DNA from: Henckelia pumila
Taxonomy: Eukaryota > Streptophyta > Magnoliopsida > Lamiales > Gesneriaceae
Assembly (NCBI RefSeq): GCF_033568475.1
Contig: NC_133122.1
Location: 183,787,449 to 183,851,448, forward strand
Length of the DNA stretch: 64,000 nucleotides
Reading direction: 5' to 3'
Part shown: piece after piece, positions 46,049 through 57,590 of the stretch
Numbering within the stretch: the first letter of the stretch is position 1
Layout: the number at the start of each line of letters is the position of its first letter
Made by a program: the position numbers and the translations under genes
The notes under the pieces: model-generated
What the model was told of the DNA's origin: nothing
Databases searched by the model: none
What the model saw: the letters and a program-made list of their open reading frames with translations, nothing else

Positions 46049-47932
46049 ATGGACTCATCGCCTGTTGTGAACTCGTTTTTGAAACCTCCGGTCCTTGATG
46101 GCATGGATTACGCAATATGGAAGACTAGGATGTGATATACTATCAAAGCGATGGATGTTCGCGCTTGACAAAGTATTCTGACTGGCTGGAATCCTCCAAA
46201 GATATTAGATCCAGAAGAAGACTATATTATCAAGCAAGAAGAATCTTGGACTGCCGAGGAAACACAAAGTTCAAGCCACAATGCTAAAGCACTCAATGCA
46301 ATTTTTTCATCTGTGGATATGAGGATGTTTGGAATCATATCTGACTGCACTGTTGCTAAGGATGCATGAGATTCTCTTCAAGAACACTATGAAGGAACTG
46401 ATAGCGTGAGAAGAACATGATTGAGATTGTTAAACGCAAAATTTGAGAATATCAGGATGGATAAGAATGAGACTATTGCTGATTATGATAAGAAACTTAG
46501 GGAGATAGCTACAGAGGCGCATGCTCTTGGAGGACCTATTGCTGGTGAGAATATGGTGAACAAAGTTCTTCGGTCTTTGCCAAATAGATTCAATGGGAAG
46601 ATTTGGGCGCTTGAGGAGATAAAAGACACCTCAAAGATAAAGATGACTGAATTGATAAGTATCCTTCAAGTATTTGAGATGAACTATACAACACAAGAGA
46701 AGGATAAAGGAAAATCAATAGCACTTCAAGCTTCAAAGCCATCATACGAGGAGTATGTTCAATTTCATCAAGAAGTTCATCAATCTGATCTAGAAGATGA
46801 TTTGATCTCTCTCATGACTAGGAAATTCAATGATTATCTGAAGAAGATGAAAGAGACTAGAAAAACGAATCAAAAGCTCAAGGCTCCAATGTTTACTAGC
46901 AAGCCCTTGAGAATTACTGGACCAGAACAGTCACCAAGGAAGCTTACTGAAACTCCTAAGCCTCGCCTGATGTTGGAAGGAAAGAAGAAGATAGTTCCAA
47001 AGAAGTTAGACACAGTTCAATATCATGCTTGTCAAGGATTTGAACATTATGCAAATGAGTGTGCTAATACGCTTAGAAAAGGTATGAATACGTCATTAAG
47101 TGATGAAGAGTCTGATGAAGAAGAACAAGAGGATGAAGAAAGCCACACTGCCTTATCTGCTCTACTAGAAAACAAAAAGAAGTTTCAAGTCAATCCATTA
47201 GGTGTTGCCGCAGGTGTTGCCATACCTAGTCGTAACACCTCCCAAAGGTTAGTCTGTTTAAATTCTTCCATTACTGATAATGTGTGTGATAATGATTCAG
47301 GTGATGATATTATATCCATGGAAGAAGCTCGGATGATGTTTGAAGAATTACATACTGATTGGATTGAAAGGAATAAGTTAAACATCATTCTTTCAAAAGA
47401 AAATTCTGATCTGAAGGCTGATATGTCAAGACTTGAAGTTATGCTGAGTAAGAAAGACATGGAGTTAAGTAAGGTAAAGGAAGAACTTGGAAAGGCAAAA
47501 GCTACATTGGCTAAGTTTAATTCAAGCACGTCCATGCTTGATTCGTTGCTCATGATGGGAAGAGATGGTACGGCTGATTTAGGTTTTGAAAACATTAATT
47601 TGAGGTTGGTGAAAGTTCTAAAGGTCTTGTGTTTGTCAAGGAAAGTAGCAGTACTGAAAGCTCAAGCAAAAAGGCCTTACCAATTGATCCTCCAAAACCA
47701 AAGCCACAACCTACTGCTCCATTTGTGTCTAGAAGAAAACGTAAGTACATTTGTCACTACTGTCATAAACCTGGTCATATTAAACCATATTGTTTCAAGC
47801 TGCAGGAAGACTACAGGTATAGATCTGCATCGAAGGTGTTGCCTAAGGTGTCATCAACACCTCCCCACAACATCTCCAGAACAGATCTTATGTCAGAAAG
47901 GTTTGGGTACCAAAAGCTGATAATCAATGTCA
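46049..47932 (+). pseudogene. SIRE-type gag, broken
   Basis: Capsid and nucleocapsid protein. The start MDSSPVVNSFLKPPVLDGMDY at 46049 is the usual one. Four in-frame TGA stops fall before 46421, three of them at positions where the family has Trp (RM-stop-YTIKAMD, VRA-stop-QSILTGW, KDA-stop-DSL), so they are G-to-A changes. From 46421 the frame is long: LLNAKFENIRMDKNETIADY, LRSLPNRFNGKIWALEE, then a coiled-coil-like acidic stretch (MEEARMMFEELH...LSKVKEELGKAKATL). A frameshift near 47605 moves the end to another frame carrying the zinc knuckle CHYCHKPGHIKPYC. An upstream half-knuckle ACQGFEHYANEC lacks one Cys. Confidence 0.88.
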
Positions 47933-47933
47933 T

Positions 47934-50900
47934 ATGATCTATACTGATTTGAGAACTAATGTTTCAGGTGCTTGGTACTTTGATAGTGGCAACTCTTGTC
48001 ATATGACGAGTTCCAAGAAGTTTCTCACTGATTATGTTGAACAGATAAGTGGAAAAGTAACCTATGGAGGAGGTTTGAAGGGAAACATTGTTGGAAAAGG
48101 AACTCTGAATGTTGCTGGTTTGCCAAAACTTCGCAATGTGCTTCATGTTGAAGGACTAACTGCAAATCTAATAAGCATAAGCCAACTTTGTGATGATAAT
48201 TTGCATGTGCAATTTGATAAGAAATTATGCAAAGTTTTTGATGTTTCTAATTTGTGTGTCATAACAGGTACCAGGTCATCCGATAACTGCTATCAACTCG
48301 AAGAAGAGATGACTTGTAGGCACACAAAAGTGAATGAGTTTGATCTATGGCATTAAAAATGGGGTCATGCAAATTTTAAGACATTAAAGAACCTAAGTGA
48401 GTTAAATGTTGTCAGAGGTATTCCTAACTTAAAATCTGGTATTTCATTTGTGTGTGAAGCGTGTCAGATAGGGAAGCAGACTAGGGTGTCACACAAGGTG
48501 TTGCAAACATCTATGACAACACGCTGCCTTGAGCTTATACATATGGACTTGATGGGTCCAATGGATGTTGAAAGCTTTGGTGGTAAGAAATATTCCTTTG
48601 TTTATGTGGATGATTTTTCACGATATACTTGGGTAAACTTTTTGAGAGAAAAATCAGACACATTTGATGCCTTCAAGAAACTGCTCATAAAGATTTCGAA
48701 TCTACATAATCTGAAAGTAATCCGTATTCACACTGATCATGGTAAGGAGTTCGAGAACTCTTCTTTTGCTAGTTTGTGTGATAAGAAAGGTATTTCTCAT
48801 GAATTTTCTGCTCCTAAAATCCCACAACAAAATGAAATTGCTGAAAGGAAAAATAGGACTTTGCAAGAAATGGCAAGAGTGATGTTGAGTTCGAAAAATA
48901 TTTCAAAATATTTTTGGGCTGAAGCCTTGAATACTGCATGTCATATTTCAAATAGAGTTTATTTGAGGAATGGTACTACTATGATATCCTATGAAATTCT
49001 CATGGGAAAGAGGCCAAACCTTAAATATTTTCATGTTTTTGGATGTGTATATCACGTTTTGAATGACAGGGATCATCTTGCTAAATTTGATGCAAAAAGT
49101 GATAAGTGTATGTTCTTGGGATATTTTTCAAATAGCCGAGCCTATAAGATGTATAACTTGAGAACAAGGACTATTTTTGAGTCTATTAATGTTGTATTTA
49201 TGATTTTGCAGATCTAAAGAAGAAAACAGCTGAGGATGAAGTTGATGATCTGCTAGATAATTCTGAAAATTCAGATGTTGTCCAAGGAGTGTTGCCAACA
49301 CCTCCGACAACACCCTCTGCGGAAATTCCAGAAACAAAAATAGAAAAATCTACTGATGAGAATGTTGATGAGGACAGTGAGGTAAACGAAGCTGGAAAGA
49401 ATGTTCCAAGAAGAATTCAAAAGAATGACCCAACCTCACAGGTCATTGGAGATGTGCATGGAGACTTGCAAACTCGAAGGAAAGAGAAAGTGGATTATCG
49501 AAAGATGGCAGGATTAATATGCATGAGTTCTACATACTCTCAGGTAAAATTTTCTTGTTTCGTGTCAAACATTGACCCCAAAAAGGTTGAAGAAGCTTTA
49601 AAAGATGAATTTTGGGTCAATTCTATGCATGAAGAGTTAGAACAATTTGTTCGAAATGATGTTTGGTACTTGGTACCGTGTCCTGCTCATGGTAATGTCA
49701 TAGGAACTAAATGAATTTTCAAAAATAAAACTGATGAGTCGGGAAACATCATTAGAAATCAAGCTAGGTTGGTAGTTCAAGGGTATACACAGGTTGAAGT
49801 GGTAGATTTTGATGAAACCTTTGCTCCTGTAGCCCGTATTGAGTCAGTCCGACTTTTGCTCGCTATTTCATGTAACATGGGAATGAAATTTTTTCAAATG
49901 GATGTAAAAAGTGCCTTTTTGAATGAGATCCTAAATGAAGAAGTTTTTGTGAAATAACCTAAAGGGTTTGAGGATCCAAATCATCTTGATCATGTGTATA
50001 AATTGAAAAAGGCACTATATGGATTGAAGCAAGCACCACGTGCATGGTATGGAAGATTAACCGAGTACTTGCTCAATATTGGCTTCAAAAGAGGTGAAGT
50101 AAATAAGACTTTGTTCGTGCAAAAGTCTCAAGGTAATATCTTAATTTGCCAAATTTATGTAGATGATATAATATTTTGTGCTTCAAATGACAAACTTGTT
50201 GATGATTTTGTGAAGTGCATGTCTCCTACATTTGAAATGAGCATGGTTGGTGAGTTAACTTATTTCTTGGTCTTGCAAGTGAAACAAATGCATGATGTTA
50301 TATTTTTGTGTCAAAGCAATTATGCTAAGAATCTGGTGAAAAAGTTTCTGAATAACAACACTAAACACATGCGCACACCTATGAGGTCTAATGAAAAACT
50401 GTCTAGGGAGGATGTTGCCGAAGATGTTGACAACACCCTCTACAGAAGCATGATTGGTAGTCTTTTGTATTAAGTGCTACTAGACCTGATATCATGTATA
50501 GTATTTGTTTGTGTGCTAGATACCAGTCTAACCCAAAAATTACTCACTTAAAGGCCGTAAAACGTATACTGAAATATGTGGCAGGTACTTTGAATTTGGG
50601 TTTGTGGTACACTAAAGAAACCAATTCGAATTTGGTAGGGTTTAGTGATGCTGATTGGGCTGGGGATTTAGATGAGAGAAAGAGCACTTCGGGAGGATGT
50701 TTCTATTTGGGGAATATTTTAGTGTCTTGGTATAGTAAAAAACAAAATTGTGTCTCACTTTCTACTGCCGAGTCTTAGTATGTTGCTGTTGGTAGTTGTT
50801 GCTCACAACTCCTTTGGATGAATCAAATGCTAAATGATTATGGTATTAAGAGTGATACTCCTATTGTGTACTGTGATAATTCTAGTGCCATTGATATATC

Positions 50901-51096
50901 CAAAAATCCAGTACAACACTCTCGAACCAAACACATTGACATTAGACATCACTTCATTCGAGATTTGGTCGAGAAAAACATGATCTTAATTAAATTTATT
51001 GGAACAAATAACCAATTAGATGATATATTCACAAAAGCTTTGGATTTCGAGAGATTTTCCAATCTAAAAAAGTCTCTCAGTATGTGTGCATTATAA
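47934..51096 (+). pseudogene. SIRE-type pol: protease, integrase, reverse transcriptase, RNase H
   Basis: Copia-order polyprotein. Protease: WYFDSGNSCHMTSS, with Asn-Ser where working copies have Gly-Cys/Ala. Integrase: HANFKTLKNL, CEACQIGKQTRVS, LELIHMDLMGPM, HTDHGKEFENSSF, HEFSAPKIPQQNEIAERKNRT. Reverse transcriptase: NDVWYLVPCP, ARLVVQGYTQ, DETFAPVARIESVRLLLA, MDVKSAFLNE, LKQAPRAWY and the active site YVDDIIFCAS. RNase H: GFSDADWAGD, KSTSGGCFYLG, PIVYCDNSSAI, HSRTKHIDIRHHFIRD. Stops at 48354 (after FDLWH), 49712 (Trp in the family), 49955 (Gln) and 50776, and one-base deletions near 49193 and 50472, break it. Dyad-module copies lie within integrase (48484) and between reverse transcriptase and RNase H (50411) without changing protein length. 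Confidence 0.92.
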
Positions 51097-52139
51097 TTAG
51101 AACTGAAATATTGTCAGGTGTGTTGCCAACACCCTGTGACAACATCTTTTCATTCATGTGCATTTTTAGGATCTTAGGCATATTGCATTCATGCATACAC
51201 TCTGTTTTATGATGTGTTTGATACTTTGTAACCATCCACTGGTTTTCACTCAGGATTTTGTGCAAAATGTTTTACAGTTTAATATGGAAAAATTAAAGAA
51301 AAGTTCTGAATAAGTCACGAAGTAGTGGAGGGATGTTCGTGTAGTCCATGATCTTGTCCCAAATGAAAGTGACTTTGCAAAATCAGATTCTCAAAAGAAC
51401 AAGAATGTTTAAGCTTGAATTGAGTCAATCATCAAATTTGATTGATAATCAGAAGCAAATGGAAAAAGCTACCTAAAGGGGTCCATTTGAAGATCGTTCC
51501 TTTAGTGTGCAGGCTACCACTTCTGCAAATATAATGAATTGTATACCAAACTTTCTCTGAATCCTGAAGTGTTGCTGGAAGATGTTGCCAACATCGTGGA
51601 AAACACCTCACTTGTCAACATATTTTTGTGCATTTAATTGCATTTTATTTTTATGTCACATTCTGTTTTAGACATAATTAGGACATGCATATTTTTATTT
51701 GTGAATATCTTTGGCCGAAAGGTTATGAATTCTGATCAAACAAAATTTTTTGAATTTTTCCCTATCATCTGAATTTTTGAATTTGAATGAGATTGGATTT
51801 TGTTTCAGTGGTGTTATATTCTAATGAGGAGTTAAACTTGAAAATATTTGGTGAAATATTTGGGCCTAGATTATCGGTAAAAATTAAAGAGATTTGTTTC
51901 CTAATCGAATTAGAGTGCCGTTAGGATTAGGATTTGTTACCGTTGAGATTTTCTTACCGTTAGCAAGGCTGTAAATACGAGTGAGGATAGGAAAGGCTGA
52001 GTGTTTTATATATTTGGGTATTTATCTGTTTTTGTAAATACATTAATTCCTTGTGTCAATCCTCGCTTCTCATTATCTTCATAGCCTCTGCTCACATTTT
52101 GCCCAAATTTCCTCTCTGATTTTCACTCGTGAAATTCAA
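51097..52139 (+). other. Spacer between pol and the third ORF
   Basis: Non-coding, about 1 kb, with two dyad-module copies (51117, 51568). A TATATAT run at 52007-52013, followed by a CT-rich leader before the ATG at 52140, could be an internal promoter for the third ORF; this is inference. Confidence 0.45.
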
Positions 52140-54137
52140 ATGGCAGGAAAAGGTTTTGATCCCCAAGATATTCGATCGGATATGGGCTATACAGAGGATG
52201 CTGCGGAAGGTGTTCCAACACCTATGTCACCACACCCAGTGGTTGAACAAGCCCTGATCCCTGTTACTGAAGAACCAATGCCCCTAGACTCCATCACTCC
52301 AGGAGAGCCAGGAAATGAGATTGATGTGGAAACTTTGCCAGATATGAGCGTGCTGAATAAGGTGTTTCCTTCAAAACCCTTGACCCGTAGATCCAAGAGA
52401 CAGGCCGGATATGATCCAGACTTCACTGCATCCAAAAGATTTTGAGGGAAAGGCCAACCTTCAAGACCTTCTCTCGTGGACACCGAATTTTCCTCTAGTG
52501 ATGCAAGCTCCGATGAAGACTTGAAGTTGGTACATCGAAAAAGGGGAAAGAAGAGTGCCATGGAACCCTCTGTTCCAACCATCTCCGTTTCGTTTGAATC
52601 TGAGGAAAAATCAAATGGGAGTTCATCTTCTAATGATGAATCCACAGAATTAGAAACTCCACTTGTTGCTACTGAAGAGAAAGATGCACCTGCCTATATT
52701 CCTACTGTTGAGGAACCATCATCTGCTGCTCCTCCTGAATTTTCTGATGATGAAGAGATGTCTATAGCTCAGTTCATGGCTAAAATGAAGAAATCAAAGG
52801 GTAAGAAAGTAGCAGGGCCTACTAGTGAATCTAATGAAGAACCTGATGAAGAGATGCTCTAGGAATTTGCTGATAACCGTCCTCACCCCTCTGATAGTTC
52901 CAGCTCTGATTCGAGTAAAGATTCAGATGCTGAGAAAGAATTGGAATAAGAGTCAGATTCTGATGACTCTGAGAAAGAAGAATAAGATGTTGAGGAAGGT
53001 GTTGCCGACACCCTGGACAACACCTTGGGTGAAGACTATCGGGTAAATGAGTCTTATTCCTCAACTTTTTATTCCAAGAAAATTGCTGATTGCTGGGATA
53101 AATATTCTGATCGTGAGTTCCTTGAGGAACACAATATTGATGTGGAGAGCTATGGAGCTCAAAATTTGGTCAGATTCTTTGAGGTAAGAAATCTGCTGGC
53201 CACTGTCTCCACTGCTGGTCCATATTGCAGGGAAATTGTTCGAGAATTTTATTGTAACTTGACTGAAGCTGTGAAGGATCCAAGATATGTCAAGTATGGG
53301 AAGGTGTATGTGCGAGGACAAATTTTTGCCTTCAGTCCTGCTATGATCAATGGATTCCTCCATACACTTACTGGTGATGATGCTGCAGTACCAAATTTGG
53401 ATGAGATGATTTCTGTCATCACATGAGGGCAAGTCACTGTATTTCCAGCTCACCCTATGAAGTTGCAGGCTGCCAAGCTCACTTCCTTCTACTTTGTTCT
53501 ACACAAGACAACTGTCAAGACATGGACTCCATCTGGGAATTCTACTGTTGTTACCAAGCATTAGGCTCCAGTCTTGTACGCCATTGGCACATGAATCAAT
53601 TTCAATTATGGCCGACTGGTGTTTGACACAGTCATGACCTTTGCAGATTGTGATCAACCGACCCTGAAGCTTCCATATCCTTCTCTGATCTATGCCATGA
53701 TGCTATATCAAGAGATTGAAAATGATGATGATGAGCTACTTATAGAGCCTGGGGAGTTGTTAAAGATCACACCTGCATTACTCAAAGGAAATAGAAAGAT
53801 AGACCTTCCTTGGTCTGAATCAGATGTTGCCGCAGGTGTTGTGGCAGGTGTTGCCAACACCTCCTCTGCCACAGCTGTTTTTGTACCCCCATATGCTGCT
53901 CAAGATATTGATCCTACTTTTATTCAAGCTCAACTGCTGCATGCTGAGCAGAAGATTACCCAAGCTAAGGCTGATTTAGCCTATTATGAAGGGTTTAAGG
54001 CTCACTACGAGTCACTACTACGTGGAGCTGGCCCTTCTGAACAAAAAGAGGGAGAAGAAAGTAAAGATAAAAAGGAAGAGGCTGATGGCTCATCCGAGAG
54101 CAATCAATTCTTGTTTTGTTTGTTTTGGTTTTGCTAG
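52140..54137 (+). pseudogene. Third ORF of the SIRE-type element with a plant-transposon-protein domain
   Basis: One reading frame of 665 codons from MAGKGFDPQDIRSDMGY to QFLFCLFWFC. It has in-frame stops (about 52443, 52861, 52947, 52983, 53424, 53562, 53592) but no frameshift. Residues 1-290 are acidic, Ser/Glu-rich and low in complexity, with basic patches such as RRSKRQ and KKSKGKK. The middle (about 300-430: YSDREFLEEHNIDVESYGAQN, LVRFFEVRNLLATV, EIVREFYCNLTEAVKD, KYGKVYVRGQIFAFSPAMING) matches the domain annotated in plants as putative plant transposon protein. Towards the end, AEQKITQAKADLAYYEGFKAHYESLLR looks like a coiled coil. SIRE elements often carry a third gene at this place, usually called envelope-like; the true function is unknown. 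Confidence 0.8.
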
Positions 54138-54413
54138 TTTAGTTTCAGTTGATGTTAGTCTTAAGTATTGTGTTTTTGCTCTTATCCTAATCAAAACTTG
54201 TTTTTGATGTTAGCTCTGATATGTTTTTTCTTGTTTCTGTTTCTCCAGCTTGCACTTATGTTTTCTGATCTGAAGTGTCGTAGCTAGATGTTGCCAACAT
54301 CTCGTGACAACACCTATGTTATACTTAGGGGGAGAATCTATTTAGGGAGAGTTTTGATTAAGGGGGAGTTAAGTTGATTTGTTCATGGATTAAATGTGTT
54401 TTGTCCAGAAAGG

Positions 54414-54427
54414 AAATAAGGGAGAGA
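54414..54427 (+). other. Polypurine tract
   Basis: AAATAAGGGAGAGA directly before the 3' LTR. Two other purine runs, AGGGGGAGAA (54328) and AAGGGGGAGTT (54359), precede it. Confidence 0.75.
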
Positions 54428-54428
54428 T

Positions 54429-55240
54429 TGAAAGAAATATTTTATTCTTTAAAATCAACCTATTTTGAAAAGATTTTATTTAATATCTTTTGCCTTTCTT
54501 GGACATGAAGTAATCTTATATAAGTTATTTATTTTCTTGATTAACTTGATTTGTGATATTATTGACTTTATCATATCATATCTAATGTGTATCGTTTTTC
54601 TTATTGTGCAGATTTGATATGATCAAATCTCAAGACTTCTACTTCTACAAGGAAAGATGTTGAAGAATGACTCTTGCACTATTTAAGGAGATAAGCGTGC
54701 AAAAAGAAAAGGATCGACCAAAACATATAGAGATCAACTGAGAGAGTTTATAAAAAAAGCTTCATACACGTACGTTAAGAGAAGAGCTTCTGAAGTCTGT
54801 ATCGGTCGTGTTCACTTTATGCTTGAAGAACATTTGAAGATCATTGATCAAAAAGTGTTTTCATCTCTACAAGTTTTGGCGTCAAGAATTTCAACTCCTT
54901 GATCTATTTTCTTTATTCTATTTCATATAGAATTTTTAGGAGTTATTTTTATTTGCTTTATTTTCTCAAATGTTGAAGAAAATTGATTTTACAATAATCA
55001 CTAGTTTTAGGGTTTGTAAAACTCTTTGAATTATTTTCTAGTGAAGTTTTGCCCTGAGGCGCTGCAAGAGTATTTTATACTCTTGCTTAATTCATTTGAG
55101 TCTATTTATTTGGTTGCTTGTTTATTTTATTCACGTTTTAATTATATTCCGCTGCAAATCACTCAAGATGTTATTGTAAGTGTTGTCAACACCGTTGGAC
55201 AACACCTCAAACTATTTATGTGCAACCCCATTCCCTTACA
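54429..55240 (+). repeat. 3' LTR of the SIRE-type element
   Basis: 812 bp, TGAAAGAAATATT to ATTCCCTTACA, about 96-97% like the 5' LTR by eye. The dyad module lies at 55179-55208. Confidence 0.95.
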
Positions 55241-55923
55241 CTTTCATACAGGGAGAACCCCTTTGAAAGCCATACCACACTTTCCATGAATAACGTTCAA
55301 TTATGATAGTTTTGATCAGAATTTTATTCTAGTTATAAGGAGCTTGTCTTCTATATTAAATATCAAAATATCACACTTATTCATAATCAAATGTTGTTTC
55401 ATGTTTTGATTGGTTTATTGACTTGGTCGGAAATACGATAGCATGCTAAAACTAAATTGAAATTTGACAACATTACGACTTAAATCATAAAGTGACAAAT
55501 ATATGAAATCGAATTGCAATTTCCCTTCTACACGTACACGTCATCTAAAATTCGTAAAAATAGATATGATATTTATACTATTACAACAAAAAGAAACAAA
55601 ATTTCAAATTCAAGTCCATATGAATTCTTCTTTTACCAAAAAACTTTGAATAAAATATTAAAACAGTACGTATTATCTATGGTCAATGGAGATCAACATT
55701 ATATAATATCATGACCGAGTGTCATAATCTCTATAATATCCAACGAGCATCTATGTGCAAACATTCTTATAATCCAAATGGGGTTTCGTGGAACTAATTA
55801 TCAACGCATGAAAGCCAAAATAAAGATTGATATATCCTGTAAAATGAAGCATGAGTCCGCTGGAAAAAAAGCTACTTATGGTTACAGCAAGTGAAATATG
55901 TAAGTCGAGGGATTTTCTCAGCC
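55241..55923. other. Intergenic, no gene seen
   Basis: Right flank of the Copia element and 3' flank of the SEC14-type gene; nothing recognisable. Confidence 0.5.
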
Positions 55924-57590
55924 TCAATCGCTCTTGTTCTCAACCAGAGTCTGCTCATCTGATCCCACAACGGCAAGTACTGGCTTCATTGTCACCACCG
56001 GTGTAATGTTTCCGTCAGTTTCGTCGTCAAGTTGCCAGAATTTAGCAGTTTTGACATCTTCTTGGACCATCAATCTTGAAAACTCTTCATGATCGTAGTT
56101 CAGAGTAGCTTTTCCTCCAAATTCACTGGGTAGGTTCTCAGCATCAAAAAAGGTCTTCATTAGCTCCGCACTTTCTTTGTTATTTGGGTACACAAACTTT
56201 ATTTTCTGAAATGTCTTCTGATCCACAAAGTATTTCACAACCTGCAAAGAGTTATTCCAGTCATTCCATCTCATGACTTTTCACATTTAAATACTTATAA
56301 AATTTTATTAATAAATCAAAACTCCGAGCTATCAGGCAAATTGTTGGATCTCAATCCATTAATGCAAATCAGATCATATATTCAAGCCAGCTCAATTCAT
56401 TTGCATTATCACTCAAACCAAGCACGAAATCCAAAAACAAACTACGGTGTGTTTGCAACTTCTAAAAATAAGTGATTATGAAATTTTTTTTTAAGAGAAT
56501 CTCCATAATCGCTTATTTTTAGAGGTTGCAAACACTACCTACAACTGATACTGATAGCATACCTTCCAAAACGCCTCGAAAATTTTAGGTGGACTGTAGA
56601 GAACAACAATAGCAAGCCTCTCAGGGTAGTGGTTTTGTAAAATGTAGATGATATCTCTGGCTGTTTTAATGGGGACATTGGTATTCAATGACCATCCATT
56701 GAAGTCTATGAGCCATGACATTTGTTCTTGCTCTTCAGGCAGGTTCAGGATAGCATTCTCCATAAGATACACGAGATGGCGAATATTTCCTTCTGGGGAT
56801 GATGTGTTCTGTAATTGATTATCAATGGAGCATGAGACGAATCCTAACGAACGAGACTATGAGGAGTGTGACTGATTATTTATTTATGCAAAAAAAAAAA
56901 AAAAAAAATCACAGAAATTGAACAGACCAACCTGTTTTCCTGGCCTCATTATGAGGACGGTTCTACCCTTTCGGTCATGAAAATTGGCTTTGGAAACCTT
57001 CCCTGTTTCACCTTCATGAGCTACTTCATGCTGGTATGGCAAATACGTCTAAAGTCACAATCTTTACTTTATGATGATGAGAAACATGTGCTATGCAACA
57101 TCAGAAATCTAAATCGATACGATATGATATGATATATGCTTTCATAAAAAAACATACCCAACGAATCTCTTCTGGCTTATAGGTGGCCCTCCATTTAAGA
57201 GATTCCTCCAACATTATTTGAGCTTTATCCACATTCCAGTTTCGAGCTTCTAAATACCTCCTCAGACACGGGTCGGTACAAAACTTTAAACTTGGACCTG
57301 ATACTTGTCCAAGAGCGTCCCTTAGTTGTTGAACCTGAAATATCAGGTTCATTTATATGCTTATTGGGCTAAAACAAAAACGTGGTTTTGCCGTGTGTGT
57401 ATTGTTAAGGTAAATAGTCAGTCAAATTGTCATGTTTTCTATTTTCGTATTCTAACTTATCAAATTTGATAAATGTGAGCAAAAGTTTAGAAAACGAAAA
57501 CAGAAAATGCGACAACTTATTATATACCTTTTCACCTTTGTCTGTAATACCATGAGTCTCCTTATTGTTCTGATTCCTTCTTCTAAACAT
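55924..57590 (-). CDS. SEC14-like CRAL-TRIO lipid-transfer protein, five exons
   Basis: Predicted phosphatidylinositol/phosphatidylcholine transfer protein of the Sec14 family, acting at membranes in the cytosol. Exons on the minus strand, all with GT-AG borders: 57528-57590, 57158-57334, 56932-57048, 56563-56808, 55924-56241. They give 306 residues in consistent phase. The CRAL-TRIO N-terminal helix region is SLKFCTDPCLRRYLEARNW and MLEESLKWRATYKPEEIRW. The lipid-binding domain follows with RKGRTVLIMRPGKQN, MSWLIDFNGWSL, ARDIIYILQNHYPERLAIVV, YSPPKIFEAFWKVVKYFVD, KIKFVYPNN and LPSEFGGKATLNYDHEEF. These are the standard blocks, with Glu and Gly of the gate region present. A TA-rich motif near 57995-58005 could serve as TATA box. 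A 94-bp MITE sits in the last intron. Confidence 0.93.
56446..56539. mobile_element. Tourist-like MITE in the last SEC14 intron
   Basis: 94 bp with inverted ends GGTGTGTTTGCAACTTCT and AGAGGTTGCAAACACTACC, flanked by TAC on both sides (56443-56445 and 56540-56542). Confidence 0.85.

Larger units (their letters stand above)
45914..55208. repeat. Thirteen dispersed copies of a GGTGTTG/CAACACC dyad module
   Basis: Copies at about 45914-45943, 47201-47242, 47834-47876, 48484-48528, 49274-49318, 50411-50440, 51117-51147, 51568-51609, 52209-52237, 52986-53029, 53823-53863, 54287-54315 and 55179-55208. The fullest form has two GRTGTTGYC half-sites 12 bp apart followed by two inverted CAACACC half-sites also 12 bp apart. 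The core is GGTGTTGCCAACACC, and a typical right part is GACAACACC. Spacing between copies is about 450-1290 bp. They lie in both LTRs, in gag, integrase, reverse transcriptase/RNase H and third ORF coding sequence, and in the spacers. I saw none elsewhere in the window. Confidence 0.85.
45163..55240 (+). mobile_element. SIRE-type Copia retrotransposon with a third ORF
   Basis: A 10.1-kb element: LTRs 45163-45976 and 54429-55240 (TG...CA), initiator-tRNA-Met primer site, gag, pol in Copia order (protease, integrase, reverse transcriptase, RNase H), a 1-kb spacer, a 2-kb third ORF, then a polypurine tract. The flanks are TTTTC and CTTTC, a near-perfect 5-bp duplication. By eye the LTRs differ at roughly 25-30 sites (about 96-97% identity), so it is older than the Tekay element. 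It carries many in-frame stops and four frameshifts in gag-pol. A dyad-symmetric GGTGTTG/CAACACC module recurs through its whole length. Confidence 0.95.

Noticed and set aside
55241-55289. Exon interrupted by the SIRE-type element
   Set aside because: The flanks when joined give a short open frame, but it matches nothing I recognise.
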